Origin: Massospora cicadina
Lineage: Eukaryota; Entomophthoromycota; Entomophthoromycetes; Entomophthorales; Entomophthoraceae
DNA length: 64,000 nucleotides
Assembly: GCA_022478985.1 (NCBI GenBank)
Contig: JAKSZP010004176.1
Coordinates: forward strand, 62,001-126,000
Direction of reading: 5' to 3'
The stretch's first letter is position 1; the number at the start of each line of letters is the position of its first letter. A model generated the notes under the pieces. It was not told where the DNA came from. It did no database searches and was given only the letters and a program-made list of their open reading frames with translations. This document shows positions 34,801 through 47,240 of the stretch, piece after piece. Made by a program: the position numbers and the translations under genes.

Positions 34801-36959
34801 CAAAGCCTGATGGAGACACGCCTCCTGCCTGGTGGCCAGGACTCCTATGTCATAACCCAATTTAAAAAGGGCAACAAACTGGACCTGGCCAACTAACGCC
34901 TAAATGCACTCTCTAAAACTGATAAAAAACTAGTCACAAAAATTTTAGCAACCAGATTAGGCACAACAGCCACCAAAATCTTGTCACCAATCAGTTTTAG
35001 TTCATAACAGGACGTCATCTGAACCAATATACACTCCATCGCCAACACATGTCAGTCCAAAGCAACTGGAGCCCTAGTATACATAGACCAGGAGAAAGCA
35101 TGCGACCACGTTAGCTAACCATACCTGAAGGAATGCCTGAGCGCCTTCAAACTCCCTCCAGGTTCATAAACTGGGCGATGATTCACACAGAATCTTCATC
35201 CACGGCTGTATGCAGCCCTGGTTTTTAACTAACAAGATCACACCATGCAGAGGTCTCATACAAGAGGACCACCAAATCCCGCTGCTGTATAACTTTAGCT
35301 TTGTTTAACTCCTTCGCACGCTGACTCACGCCTCAAGGGCATAAATGCACAAGGTAAGTCACGAGTCAAGATACTAGCCTTTGCGGAAGACTTCATAACT
35401 GGTATAGATATCAATAATGACCCCCGCCAACTGAAAACGCACACTATAGCAATATTCCATTGTGAGCAACACAGTGCTCAACAAAAGGAAAACGGAAATA
35501 ATCCTCTTAGGCAAGTACACTAACAACTGGGCTACAACACCCAAACCTCACAGCCCCCACAAAGGAACAACCCTCTCATCCTTCCCTATGCATCACCTCC
35601 TACAACCAACCCTGTCCGCAACTTTGGGATATGGCTGGAAACATGGGAGTATTCCAATGAAACAATTGAGAACAACCTACTACAGCGGATGTCCAACTGT
35701 ATCACCTCCATTAACAGAAGAACCCCCAGGACTAATGGGGCAAGTTACAGTTTCCAGCTCACTCATCCTCCCGATACTGTGGTTCCTCAAACACGCAATA
35801 TCCTTCTCACCTACATTCATGTCCTCAATCCGCGCATTTATACAGGGAAAGCTGTGACTGGATCCTGGCCACCAGTACGGGTGGAAACACTCTTTGGCCC
35901 ATGATCCAGCGGAGGCATGGGCGTAAAGACTTTGAGGTCCACGCCAAACTTATACTGGGCACCTGGATAAAGGAAGTTCTAGCCCCAGACCTCCTGAAAC
36001 AACACTGGTCTGGAGCGGTGAGGGCCAACTTTTCAAAAACGCTCAAAATGTCCAACCCACACAACCCATCCAGCCTGCTCATATATCTTACAAACCACCC
36101 CAATGCAGCGGGCCCTCATGGAACTCTCCCACACTTCAAAAGCCTCCTCTGCACCATTTGCACATGGGGTGGTCTATCACACTCACAGGCACAATTCAGG
36201 GAAGGGGAAGGACCAGAGCCACTTCACACTAAGGAATCCAGAGGACCACCCCCAGAGAGACACATATGACTTGGCCCCAGTCATTTCAAGAATCGACTAC
36301 CTGGATGCCTTAAACATCCCATACGATCTCACAACACAGAAGACAATATGGAGGATAACATATCATTCGCTTATCTAACCAAGGGTAAGTGCTAACATAT
36401 AGAGTTTCCTCAGAAAACCTACATAACAGCATATTGCTCCAACTATCTTCATGAAGAGTGCGCAGTGTGTTGAGGGGATGGTACCCTGCACCACCGCCTT
36501 GAGAATGCCCCCCATCAAGAGCCATATGGCGGGAAGTTGCACATTTGTTAAGGACACATAACGACCAAAAGTGTCAATGTCCAGAATCCTCCTCTCACTC
36601 CAACTTGAATCCCCAATACCACCCACACTCCTTCTCCTTGATAACCACCATTGCATTGTGGAAAATCCACAGCATAGCACTAGCTGCTTTCATTTGAACC
36701 ATAGTCACCATCCATGGACAACAGCATATTCCACATACACCTACTGGAAAATTTCCAAGCCTGGCTATACTGATACATGAGGATGAAGCAACAACTACTT
36801 GTTGAATCATTATTCCCAGTCTGGTTTCTGCATACAATCCCTTCCTCCACATCTGCTCCATAATAGGGGGAACCCCCTTGGATTAGCACACTAAACCCCC
36901 ATATACCTGGCGGCACCAGCTGGCAACAGGGGCAGCTCGTCTATTTTGGGATGCTTAAT
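31829..36959 (+). pseudogene. LINE copy 1, heavily decayed
   Basis: Same family as LINE 2 and 3, and the oldest-looking copy. ORF1 homology runs from about 31920 to 32760, with a broken zinc knuckle near 32600 (CNHCTTLGN). The endonuclease at about 33340-34030 keeps IQETHC, GDFNCW (about 33740) and NHRLIL. In the RT at about 34700-35900 the catalytic box reads FAED (35381-35392) instead of FADD. C-terminal homology ends near 36955. The final 100 bp or so and the A-rich tail seen in copies 2 and 3 are missing. TTAGTTAC at 31809-31816 and 36960-36967 may be its target duplication. Confidence 0.8.
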
Positions 36960-36963
36960 TTAG

Positions 36964-38290
36964 TTACACTTTGCTTCCCTCTATCACATTACATATATTG
37001 GTACTTTCCATCCCTAGTTGGATTACCTCGGTTAAATAAAGCATGAGCTTAGTTATAAATATGACCGGTCCAAATATTCTTTTTTTTTTAGTACTAGATG
37101 GTCCCAACCCAAGGGGGCCGGTCCAAATATTCTTGATTCTGTATATGAGTTTAAATATCTTCTCAATCAATTTGAATGGCCCTACCCAGATGCGATCTAA
37201 TTTTTGCAATTGGCCCTATCCATAGGTGTTGAAAAATATAACTTTAATGTTAGCCTCGAATTTGACCAATTTTTAGAAATTATATAAGTCCTTATGATGT
37301 CTGGCCTTTTTTCAAAGCAAAACTGTTGTAAGAAGGCCTGAGCTTGTAGTTTGATAAAGCATCCTCAAGCCTCTAGAGTTTTGAGGATAAGTGATTTCGC
37401 CAGGTTCCTCTAGGGTCAAATATAGTAGTGTTGGTAGGGCTGGATGTCTTCCATCCTTACTTGGAACAGGACATCCTGGGTTATAAATGGTAGGAGATAT
37501 TGTAGGCAAATACTGCCGAACTTAGATAAGTACTCCTATTTTATGGTTTGGCCAAAGTTAATTTCTTGATTATGTTCACCAACTTCCCGTTTGAACGCTC
37601 AACAGTACCATTAGTTTTGGGATGGTAGGGAGCAGAAAGCATACCACATACTCACATTAATTGGTTGAGCTTGGCAAGGACATTGGCAGTAGAACTGGTT
37701 TCATTATCAGTCAAAACAACCTGGTGACATCCATGCTTATAAATTATGTTTTTAAGGATAAACTTGGCTCTAGTTGCCTCTCCAGCTTCCCAATTAGCCT
37801 TGGCCTCGACCTCCTTGGTCAAGATTCAATGGCAACAATGATATACTTGGCCTTTGTATTGCTTTTTGGAATTGGGCTAACAACGTTGATAGATACAGTG
37901 TGCCAGGCAAACTTGAGCTGAACAAGCTGATGAGATGTACTTTTTCGGAATGGGTTTTAGCCTTGGCACTCTGCACAGCATTCTAGTGTTTATTGAATGT
38001 TGAAATGCATTGACTCCCAATAGTATAATTGCTTCAGATGCCTTTTTTAAAACCTCCATGACCTATGGCCTTATGCACCACCATAATTAAGTCTGTTCAG
38101 GCCAAGGGTTTTGGGAAAATATAATTTTTGCCTCAACAAACTTATAAAGAATCCTGTTTTCAACGGTTGTATATTTTCATAGAGTAGATAATATTTTTGG
38201 ACTGATTTGGGCTCATCTTGGTACTCTATTGACCAATTTTAAAAACAACTATCTGCAGCCCGCCTAAGTGTTGCAATGTTGGGTAGTCGG
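36964..38290 (-). pseudogene. Element F integrase, decayed
   Basis: The zinc-binding region is near 37940-38010 (CCAECQG), the core near 37560-37930 (AWHTVSINVV, then a damaged LIMK block where the second Asp region should be), and the frame 37312-37509 covers the core end. The C-terminal GPF module WVGPFKLIEKIFKLIYRIKN is at about 37130-37190. It is interrupted by a 36-bp LINE-tail insertion (37082-37117). The frame ends at 36964. Confidence 0.8.
37065..37134 (-). mobile_element. Micro-insertion of a LINE K-type 3' tail (36 bp) in F integrase
   Basis: CCGGTCCAAATATTCTT occurs at 37065-37081 and again at 37118-37134. Between them lie 36 bp that on the minus strand end ACCATCTAGTACT plus eight A. 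The end matches the LINE K 3' tail (61235-61256). This is the layout of an extremely 5'-truncated LINE insertion: poly-A end and target duplication. Confidence 0.8.
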
Positions 38291-39487
38291 TATAGGAATT
38301 GGCGTTTTTATGTTTTGCCCCATCTTAATGCACAATGGTTTAGTCATAAGCTTGAAGCATTAATGCCCAGCGGGCTAATCAGCCCTCAGGTTCTCTTAAG
38401 TTGTTCAAACATCTTAGGGAAGCATGATCGTAGACAACTTTGAATTGAGTGCCATGAAGGTAGACCTGTTATTTCTTTCAAGCATATATGATGGCTAAGC
38501 ATTCTCATTCTGTCACTGTAGAGTTCTTTTCATGAAAATTTAAGGTCTGAATAGCAAAGGTGACGGGATGTTCTTCCCTGTCTTCTTTGACATGGGATAA
38601 CATGGCCCCACTGCTGTTAAGGATGCATCAGTTTGGATAACAAATTCATAATAAAAGTCTTGGTATTAAAGAACAGGCGCGTACAATAGGGCCTATTTGA
38701 GTTGGTCAAATGCATACTGGCAAGCTGGAGTCCAGTCAAATGGGACCTTATCTTTAAATAGATAAAAAACGGCTCCCAAAGCTGTGCAAAATCGGCAATA
38801 AATTGGCAATAGTACCCAATCATGCCTAGGAATTCTTGAATATTGAGCTTTGATTTAGGCCATTTCATTTTGGAGATGACATCCAGCTTAGAGGGTTGGG
38901 GCCAAAGACCTACTTTGTCAAGACAAATCTGAGATATTCCACTCAGTCTTTGAAGAACTGGAATTTTCTGGGCTTGATTTTTAGGTTTGCAGCTGCTAGC
39001 CTTCTGAAGACCTCAATAAGTGTTCCAGGAAAACGTCAAAAGTGTGGCTGAAAACGTTGATATCATCAAGGTAAAATAGTACACATGACAACTTCAAATC
39101 TTCCAGAATTGTGTCCAAAGCCCTTTGGAAAGTAGCTGGGGCATTGCAGAGCCCTTGAGGCATTCTTGTCGACTGGAATAGGCCCTCTTTGGTTAAATTG
39201 TGCATTTATTGTGCTCCACTTCAGTAAAAACTATTTACCAATATCCGTTGATAAGGTCCATTGCCAAGAAGAACTTAATGCCCCCTAGCCTATCCAAGGC
39301 ATCTTCAATTTATGATAGAGTGTACAGGTCCTTCTTTGTGATGTTGTTTAAGTTCTGATAATCAAAAAACTGCTTGGTTGCTTCCATCCTTTTTCTTCAC
39401 TATTAAAATTGGTAATGCCAAACACTTTTCTTTCTCGTTGCAAACACTTTTGCAACCCATTCAATTCAAGACTAAATCTAGTTTGAT
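38291..39487 (-). pseudogene. Element F reverse transcriptase and RNase H
   Basis: The RT begins abruptly at the LINE 2 junction near 39487, with LPILIVKKKDGSN near 39370-39420. The frame 38996-39205 holds RMPQGLCNAPATFQRAL and an intact YLDD box (39062-39073). The connection domain is in 38617-38868 (LNIQEFLGMIGYYCQF). RNase H is at about 38290-38610 with VVYDHASLRCLNNLREPEG. No protease or RT N-terminus precedes it, so the upstream part has been lost. Confidence 0.87.
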
Positions 39488-39515
39488 AATCTCATAGAGG
39501 GATTAGTCTGCGCCC

Positions 39516-40873
39516 ATGTCTGGGAGCAGTTGGGCAAGCAAGGCAAGAGGAGCAGGCGGAAGGCCCGTGGCCTCTAATGTTCAAAAACGCCCCGGAGAAT
39601 CTGGCGGAATAGAAAAAAAATCTAAAAAAACCGGTGGTCACAATTTCCCCAGAGAGATACTCGCGTGGCAAGCACGATGCAACCAGTACATCAATACGCC
39701 ACATTCCCAGCCACTTTTGTTGGTGGAATTCGGAGTCCGTGTGTATCTGGACATCCAAAAAATGGCCCTATGGGAAAAATTTTGTGAAAATGTACACAAA
39801 ATTTTCCTGACCGCGGTATATGTTGCACCTCACTCCATGTCACGCGGTTGGCTGGACCTAGGTTTTGAAAGCAAAATAGCAGCAGACGAGGCTGCAGCGG
39901 TGTGCGTAGTGGTCAACCTCCCCGAAGGGCAATGGGTCGTCAAAACTAAATGCACCAGATGGACAAAATCAAACCAAATTTTCCTCACGTTTGACTTTTT
40001 GCCTACTACGGTAAAACGTGACATTTTGGAGCAACACCTGAAAGATGGTCTCGCCATATACGGCGAAATACAATCTTTCAAAATGCAACGTTTCATGCTG
40101 ATGCCACACCTGTGCACTGGCAAAGCCATCGCAGTTCTGACCCCAACTGAGGAGATCACGAAGGACCTAACCCAGATCCCGCACTCCACCTTTATTGATA
40201 TTGCAGGGCACACCACCCACCCATTCCGGGTAACTGTGGACAGCGCGCCCCCATTTGCACCCACTGTGACACGTTCGGCCATAAGGCACATGTGTGCCCC
40301 ATTAAAGAGGGCGTTACATTCCAAGAGCACCCCTCGGCGGCCATGGCCAGCGGAGAGGCGCACTACGAACCAACCACAAGCACCAAAGAGGCTTTCCCGT
40401 GGGGAGCACAAGGCTTCTACCTATTGGTAAAGCCCATCTCCCTGCAGGAGCGGAAGAAGGCCAAGCAGGCCTGTAGGACTGTGGCCAAGGAAGCGGCCAA
40501 GGTCACCACCACCATCCCACACTCACAACGCCAGGAGGACATGGAGACCTTCACGGCGGAAGCAACTCAGGAATCCATCACCCAATCAGATTGGGAGGCC
40601 CAAGCCGAATGGGCCACTCAATCTGAGGATCTGATGGGAGATTTGATTTCACCCAATCGCTGCACCCAAGCCCCAGTTGAAACCAACTTGGGACCTATCC
40701 CAACCAAAAAAATTTTTTTGCCCCACTTGACGGTGCACCAAACTTATCTGCACCGCAAAAATTCGTCTGACGTTGGGAAAACAAAAAGCGAAGGCCAAAG
40801 CCAACGTGACTCTTTCCACAAAAAATTAACAAAAACCCTGATAGCATTGCTGCTAATACCCGCGCTGCTGTGA
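39516..40873 (+). pseudogene. LINE 2 ORF1 (zinc-knuckle RNA-binding protein), one frameshift
   Basis: ATG at 39516 opens a 304-aa frame: a basic N-terminus (KRPGESGGIEKKSKK), then a mixed domain with LPEGQWVVKTKCTRWTKSN and LPTTVKRDILEQHLKDG, possibly the RNA-recognition-like region of LINE ORF1 proteins. The zinc knuckle CTHCDTFGHKAHVC (40256-40297, CX2CX4HX4C complete) is read in the other frame, so a one-base shift lies at about 40240-40255, probably in the run of C. The second frame (to 40873) is Ala/Thr/Glu rich and ends in LIPALL. The protein would bind LINE RNA. The minus-strand 193-aa frame here is a shadow. Confidence 0.85.
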
Positions 40874-40936
40874 AAGCCCGTGGGGACCTGGAAGAGGCTG
40901 GTGGGCCAGGGGCCCACCCCTCGCACCTAAGGTGCG

Positions 40937-43900
40937 ATGGGGGAAACCTTCACTCTAGGGATGCTGAATATCGCCAGACTCAAGGCCTCCCCATCCTGGG
41001 CTAGGAAACTGAGTTTTTTACAAAATAATTTACCCGTGGATATCCTGGCCATCCAGGAAACCCACTGTCCACGAGGTTCCGAGGATGCTTGGAAAACAAT
41101 GCTCCTACCATCCCTATCCTTTTGGTTGAAGCACTGTGGGGTGCTAATTCAGAAAAACAATTTTTTCAAATTTATATCTTCAGAAACATTCCTAAATGAC
41201 TGAGTGCTAGTTGTCACCTTCTCATTGGCTGATGTTGCACACACAATTGTCAACATTTACGCCCCAAACGGTGCACAAGAGCGTCAGGAATTTTTCTCGT
41301 TGGTCAAATCCCTCCCGCTACCCCCTGATTCTTTCCTAGTTGGCAACATGAACTGTTGGCTAACCTCACCAATGGACCGGTGGCCACCCTCACCCCACGC
41401 CCCACAGGGTCACGTAGAACTACGCATTCTAAAAGCCACCCTTAGGTTAATGGATGCACTGCCGTGACATGCCCCACTGCTTGAAAACATGACGCGTCCC
41501 CACATCCACAACGGCCAATTAAGGTCCATGACCCGCATTGACCTTATTCTAGCGCCGGCGAAATTCCAACTCCATATCTCCCACTTCAAAACAACGAAAA
41601 TGGAATTCTCCGACCACCGACTGGTCTTGATAACATACCACTTACCCGTCACAGTTGCAAAGGCCCCACATTGGTGCAAAATCTGGCCTACAGAGCTAGC
41701 GTCACCAGGATTTTCCACGTGGGTGGAAGAGGCAACTTAAGCAAAATTATTTGTTGTACCGTTTTGCGCGGACCCCATTTCCACATGGGCAACTTTCAAA
41801 AAAGACACCATCCGCCACTATCGCCATCTCTCATCCAGACTATCACGAGCCACATCGGCGGTTATATCGTGCGCGCTGGCAGAATTGGCCCACTTGGAGT
41901 CCAACATTCCAGCCTCAGGATATAGCCCTGCATGGGGCCAGAAGTGGGCGGAGGCAGCAGCCCACCTCAACGCACTTGAAAGGCAACACAAACATTGGGT
42001 TTGTGTCCAATACAGGGCCACATGCATCACTAAAGGTGACAAGTGCACCGCATACTTCTTCAAAAAAATTTTGCACCACACCAGAGCGTGGCCTGCACAC
42101 AGGTGTGAAGATCGGATAATTCTATTGTGGACACACTGGCTGAAGTGGCAATCAAAATGCAAAGATATTACTCTGAGTTATACCGAGCTGAACCAATTCA
42201 GCTGGCCAAAATGGCAGAATTTCTCGACAGAGCTCATATCCGCACCATTTTCTGATACCCAGAAATAATAAATTTAATTACTCTGAACGAATTATGGACT
42301 ACCATTTGCGGTGCGCCAAACCAAAAATGCCCAGGCCCAGATGGCATTCCATATGAGTTCTACAAAATATTTTAAATACATATCCCCATTGCTGCTAGCC
42401 TCACTCAACCAAAGCCTGTTGGAAACGCGCCTCCTACCAGGAGGACATGAGGCTTTTACAGTCACACTCTTCAAGAAAGGGGATAGGCTAGACTTAGCCA
42501 ACTGGCGCCCCATTTCGCTAACAAACACAGACACCAAAATTTTAACAAAAATCATGGCTAACTGTTTAGGGACTGTAGCATCTGCCACCATCTCCCCAGA
42601 ACAATTCGGTTTCATCCCCAGAAGGTTGATTTGGGATAACGTGCACTCTGTGGCTAATGTGTGTCAGTCCACAGCCTCTGGGGCACTTGTATTCTTGGAC
42701 CAACAAAAGGCCTATGATAGAGTAAACTGGGAATACCTTAGGGCCTGCCTCCAACAATTCCGCCTACCTCCCCGCTTCATTAACTGGGTGATGCTGCTCA
42801 CGGAATCTGCAACAATGGCTGTGCGCGGCCCAGGTTTCCTAACAGATGTAGTCCATCCTCAAAGGGGCCTGCGACAAGGGGACCCCCTGAGCCCACTCTT
42901 ATACAACTTCAGCCTTGACCCACTACTGCGAAATGTGAATGCCCAACTCACCGGGGTCCATGTGCCAGGCCAAACCCCAGTCAAGATGATGGCATTTGCA
43001 GATGATTGCGTGGTGGGGGTGTCTAATAATAAAGATGCACGCGCGCTTGAAGCCCTCATCCAGGAATATTCCCGGGTAAGCAACGCGGCACTAAACGCCT
43101 CCAAAACCGAAATCATCCTCCTTGGTCAGTTTCAGAACTGCTGGGCCCCAGCAAGTAGTTCCCAAACCAGCCCAGCTGCTCGCCCAAGTCCACGCCTTAC
43201 TAACTCAAAACACACCGCTCCACTGGTGCTCCCCTTTGTGCCGCGACCTACCATAGGACCGGTACGCCATCTGGGCGTGTGGTTGGAGGCAGGAGGATAC
43301 GCGTCAGCAGTAATGGAGGGCCATATACTGGACAACTTGACGAAGCGAATCGCCTCTCTCAGAGCCCACCCTAATACCCTCACTGGCAGGGTTGTTCTTG
43401 CCAACTCTATGCTCCTATCCAAAGTCTGGTTTGGAGCCCACGCCATCCCCTTCTCCCCAAGCTTCTTCAAATCCCTGTATGCTTTGCTACAAGGTTGGCT
43501 TTGGTCAGGCCGCCCTCCACCAGTACGGCTAGAGGTCATGTTTGGCCCTCATCATCATGGTGGCATGGGCCTACTTGACTTCAAAGCCCATGCCGCCAAG
43601 ATCCTAGGCACCTGGATTGCGGCCATCACTGCTCCTACACTCCCATCCCAACACTGGTCCCGCGTGGCCCACTCCAACTTCTCCCAAGCCTTGGGCCTCA
43701 ACAATCCATCAAACCCCCACTCCCTGATGAAATACCTCGCATCACACACATCAGCCACAGGTCCTCACGGGACCAAAACTCACTACAAACGAATCCTACT
43801 CTCCATGCGAAGCGCAGAGTGGAGAATTTGTATTAGTGGACATACAACCCAAAGAGGCCGCCCCTCTCCTCAGCTCACACAAGAGGTACAGGGGCTACCC

Positions 43901-44639
43901 ATCCATGATGGCGTGATCCCCATTCGACCCCAAGTCCTATCCAGGGTGGACTACCTGGACATGATGGACATCCCTTATTCTACTGAGACCCAAAAGACTA
44001 TCTAGAAATACGCACACCATCCTCTGTTGCAGCCTCAAGTCCGTTCCCACGTGTGGCGCTGCTGAGGCGGGTGTATCGTACAGCTGAGCACTCTAATGCT
44101 TTACACTCATCCTGTGTCGTGTGTGGCCAGTATGGAATGCTGTTTCACCGCCTGGAGAAGTGCATCACCTCTAAAGTAATATGGCGCGAAGTCCAACGTC
44201 TGCTAGGCCAGGATAAAACACATCCCTTCAGTCTGTCAAGAGATATGTTTGCTTCATCAATGGCCTCCCCCTCCCACCCTCCCTTCGTGCTCTGGTGGTT
44301 GCAATCGCCATGTGGACTATCCACACGATTGTCTTGGATGCCATCGCCGGATCCATCCCCACCCTCCCTGAAGCTGTCCACAGATTCCGGTCTCATTTGG
44401 TGGATCACTTTCAAGCGTGGATGTTTGGATATCTCCCACCACGTCGCCGGCAGCTGGTCTCCTCCTGGTTCCCAGTCTGGTTCATCAAATCAGACCCCTT
44501 CCTCCACACGTGCTCAATAGTGGCTACGCCCCCTACACACGTTCCCTCCCCTTCCCATAAGTGGCGTTCCCGCTGGCAACAAGAGATAGCATCGCTTCTC
44601 TGGGGTGCCTCACCTGGTACTGAGTTTTGTCTCGTCTGA
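40937..44639 (+). pseudogene. LINE 2 ORF2 (endonuclease and reverse transcriptase)
   Basis: From 40937 one frame holds the endonuclease: LNIARL, IQETHCPRG (about 41055), VNIYAPN, GNMNCW (usual GDFN, so Asp to Asn), RIDLILA and SDHRLV (about 41610). TGA at 41201-41203 and 41465-41467 and TAA at 41738-41740 interrupt it. After shifts at 42170-42370 comes the RT (564-aa frame to 44005) with DLANWRPISL, FIPRRLIWDNVHS, LDQQKAYDRVNW, GLRQGDPLSP and intact FADD at 42995-43006. TAG at 44003-44005 replaces the Trp of copy 3. A C-terminal C-x2-C...H...C zinc motif (CVVCGQYGMLFHRLEKC, about 44116-44166) follows in a shifted frame. Confidence 0.9.
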
Positions 44640-44706
44640 GTCATATTCGGAAGTGTCCGTCCCATGGTCGGCCTTCCCCGCAATAAATTTAAAATTTAAA
44701 TATAAA

Positions 44707-47240
44707 AGTATTACTCAAAGTTATACTGATCCGATCCAATTCAGTTGGCTGAAGTGGCGGAATTTCTTGACCAAAACTGCATCCACACCATTTCCCAATA
44801 CCCGGAAATAATGAATATGATTACTCCAAATGAACTATGGACAGCCATCCGTGGTGCACCAAATCGGAAATGCCCAGGCCCAGATGGCATTCCATATGAA
44901 TTCTATAAAAAGTACTTCAAATATATATCCCCACTACTGCTTGCCTCACTTAACCAGAGCAGAAAGGAAACACGCCTCCTACCGGGAGGCCAAGAGGCCT
45001 TCACCGTCACACTCTTCAAGAAAGGGGACAAGCTAGACTTAGCCAACTGGCGCCCCATTTCTTTAATTAACATGGATACAAAAATTTAACTAAAATCATG
45101 GCTAACCGTTTAGGGATTGTAGCATCTGCCACCATCTCCCCAGAACAGTTTAGTTTCATACCCAGAAGGTTGATTTGGGACAACGTGCACTCTGTGGCTA
45201 ATGCATGCCATTCCACAGCCTCAGTGGCACTTTTATTCTTGGACCAACAGAAGGCCTATGATAGAGTAAACTGGGAATACCTCAGGGCCTGCCTCCACCA
45301 ATTCCGCTTGCCCCCTCATTTCATCAGCTGGGTAATGCTACTTACAGAATCTGCAACAATGGCAGTGCGTGGCCCTGGCTTTCTAACGAAAGTAGTCCAC
45401 CCTCAAAGGGGCTTGCGACAAGGGGACCCCCTTAGCCCACTCTTATAAAACTTCAGTCTTCCCCCTACTTCAAAACGTGAATGCCCAACTCACTGGGGTC
45501 CATGTGCCAGGCCAAGCCCCAGTCAAGATGATGGCGTTTGCAGATGACTGTGTGGTTGGGGTGTCTAAAATAAAGATGCCTGCGTACTTAAAGTTATCAT
45601 CCAGGAGTATTCCCGGGTGAACAACGCGGCACTGAACGCTTCCAAAACCAAATTGTCCTCCTTGGTCAGTATCAAACCTTCTGGGCCCCAGCGACCAGTG
45701 CCCAGCCCGGCCCACCTGCTCGCACACGTGCTCGCCCCCCAGCTCACCCCACACCACCCCACTGGTGCTCCCCTTCGTGCCACGCCCTACCATAGGGCCA
45801 GTCCGCCATATGGGCGTGTGGGTGGAGGCAGGCGGTATGCATCAGCAGTAATGGAAAGTCGTATTCTAGACAATGTGACGAAGTGCATCGCCTCCCTCAG
45901 AGCCCACCCTACTTCCCTTACTGGCAGGGTTGTTTTAGCCGACTCTATGCTCCTCTCCAAAGTCTAGTTTGGAGCCCACGCCATCCCCTTCTCCCCAAGT
46001 TTTTCAAATCCTTGTATGCCCTGCTGCAAGGATGGCTTTGTTCAAGCCGCCCACACCCAATACGGCTAGAGGTCATGTTTGGCCCTCAACGTCATGGTGG
46101 CATGGGCCTGCTTGACTTCAAATCCCATGATGCCAAGATCCTGGGCACCTGGATTGCGGCTGTCACCGCCCCTACGCTCCCCTCCCAACACTGGTCCTGA
46201 GTGGCCTGCTCCAACTTCTCCTGCGCCTTGGGCCTTAACAATCCATCGAACCCCCACTCCTTGATGAAATACCTTGCTTCACACCCACCGGTTACAGGTC
46301 CTCACGGGACTAAAACCCACTACAAATGAATCCTACTCTCCATGTGGAGCGCTAAGTGGAGAATTTGTATTAGCAGACACACAACCCAAAGAGGCCGCCC
46401 CTCTCCTCAGCTCACACAAGAGGTACAGGGGCTACCCATCCAAGATGGCGTGATTCCCACAAGACCCCATGTCCTATCAAGGGTGGACTACCTGGGCATG
46501 ATGGACATCCCTTACTCCATTGAGACCCAAAAGAATATCTGGAAATACGCACACCATCCTCTGTTGCAGCCTCAAATCCGTTCCCATGAGTGGCGCTGCC
46601 TGAGGCTAGTGTACCATATGGCTGAGCGCTCTAACGCTTTACACTCATCCTGCGTCGTTTGTGGCAAGTATGGAACACTGTTCCATCGCCTGGAGAAGTG
46701 TCCTACCTCTAAAGTGATATGGCGCGAAGTTCAACGTCTGGTTGGCCAAAATCAAACACATCCCTTCTATCTGTCAAAAGATATGCTTGCTTTATCAATG
46801 GCCTCCCCCTTCCACCCTCCCTACGTGCTCTGGTGATTGCAATCACCATGTGGACTATCCACACGATTGTCTTGGATGCCATCGCAGGCTCCACCCCCAC
46901 GCTCCCAGAAGCTGTCCACAGATTCTGGTCTCATTTGGCAGACCACTTTCAGGCGTGGATGTTTGGATACCTCCCACCGCGTCGCTGACAGCTGGTCTCC
47001 TCCTGGTTCCCAGTTTGGTTCATCAAATCAGACCCTTTCCTCCACACGTGTTCAATTGTGGCCACGGCCCCTTCACACGTTCCCTCCCCATCCCCATAAG
47101 TGGCGTTCCCGCTGGCAACAAGAGATAGCTTCGCTTCTCTGGGGTGCCTTCCCTGTTACTAAGTTTTGTCTCTTTCAGGTCAAATCTAGAAGTGTCCGTC
47201 CCATGGTCGGCCTTCCTCACAATAAATTAAATTAAATTTT
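44707..47240 (+). pseudogene. LINE copy 3, 5'-truncated, tandem after copy 2
   Basis: Starts within ORF2 at the equivalent of about 42160 in copy 2 and runs to an AATAAATTAAATTAAATTTT tail. The RT is in 44745-45448 (CPGPDGIPYEFYKKYFKYIS, FIPRRLIWDNVHS, LDQQKAYDRVNWEYL) and has an intact FADD at 45537-45548. The C-terminus with CVVCGKYGTLFHRLEKC lies near 46657-46705. About 90% similar to copy 2 by eye. Stops such as TAG 45965-45967 and TGA 46834-46836 stand where copy 2 has Trp. 5' truncation is typical of incomplete reverse transcription. Confidence 0.9.

Larger units (their letters stand above)
39488..44706 (+). mobile_element. LINE copy 2, best-preserved LINE
   Basis: Non-LTR retrotransposon with ORF1 (39516-40873) and ORF2 (40937-44639), ending in CCCATGGTCGGCCTTCCCC and an A/T-rich AATAAATTT tail (about 44682-44706). 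Its 5' junction with F is near 39488. No target duplication is seen, and LINE copy 3 starts inside or directly after its tail. The few lesions make it the youngest LINE copy of the window. Confidence 0.9.

Noticed and set aside
39830..40411. 193-aa minus-strand ORF opposite LINE 2 ORF1
   Set aside because: The plus strand holds a complete zinc knuckle and the expected ORF1 position. The minus frame has no recognisable motif.
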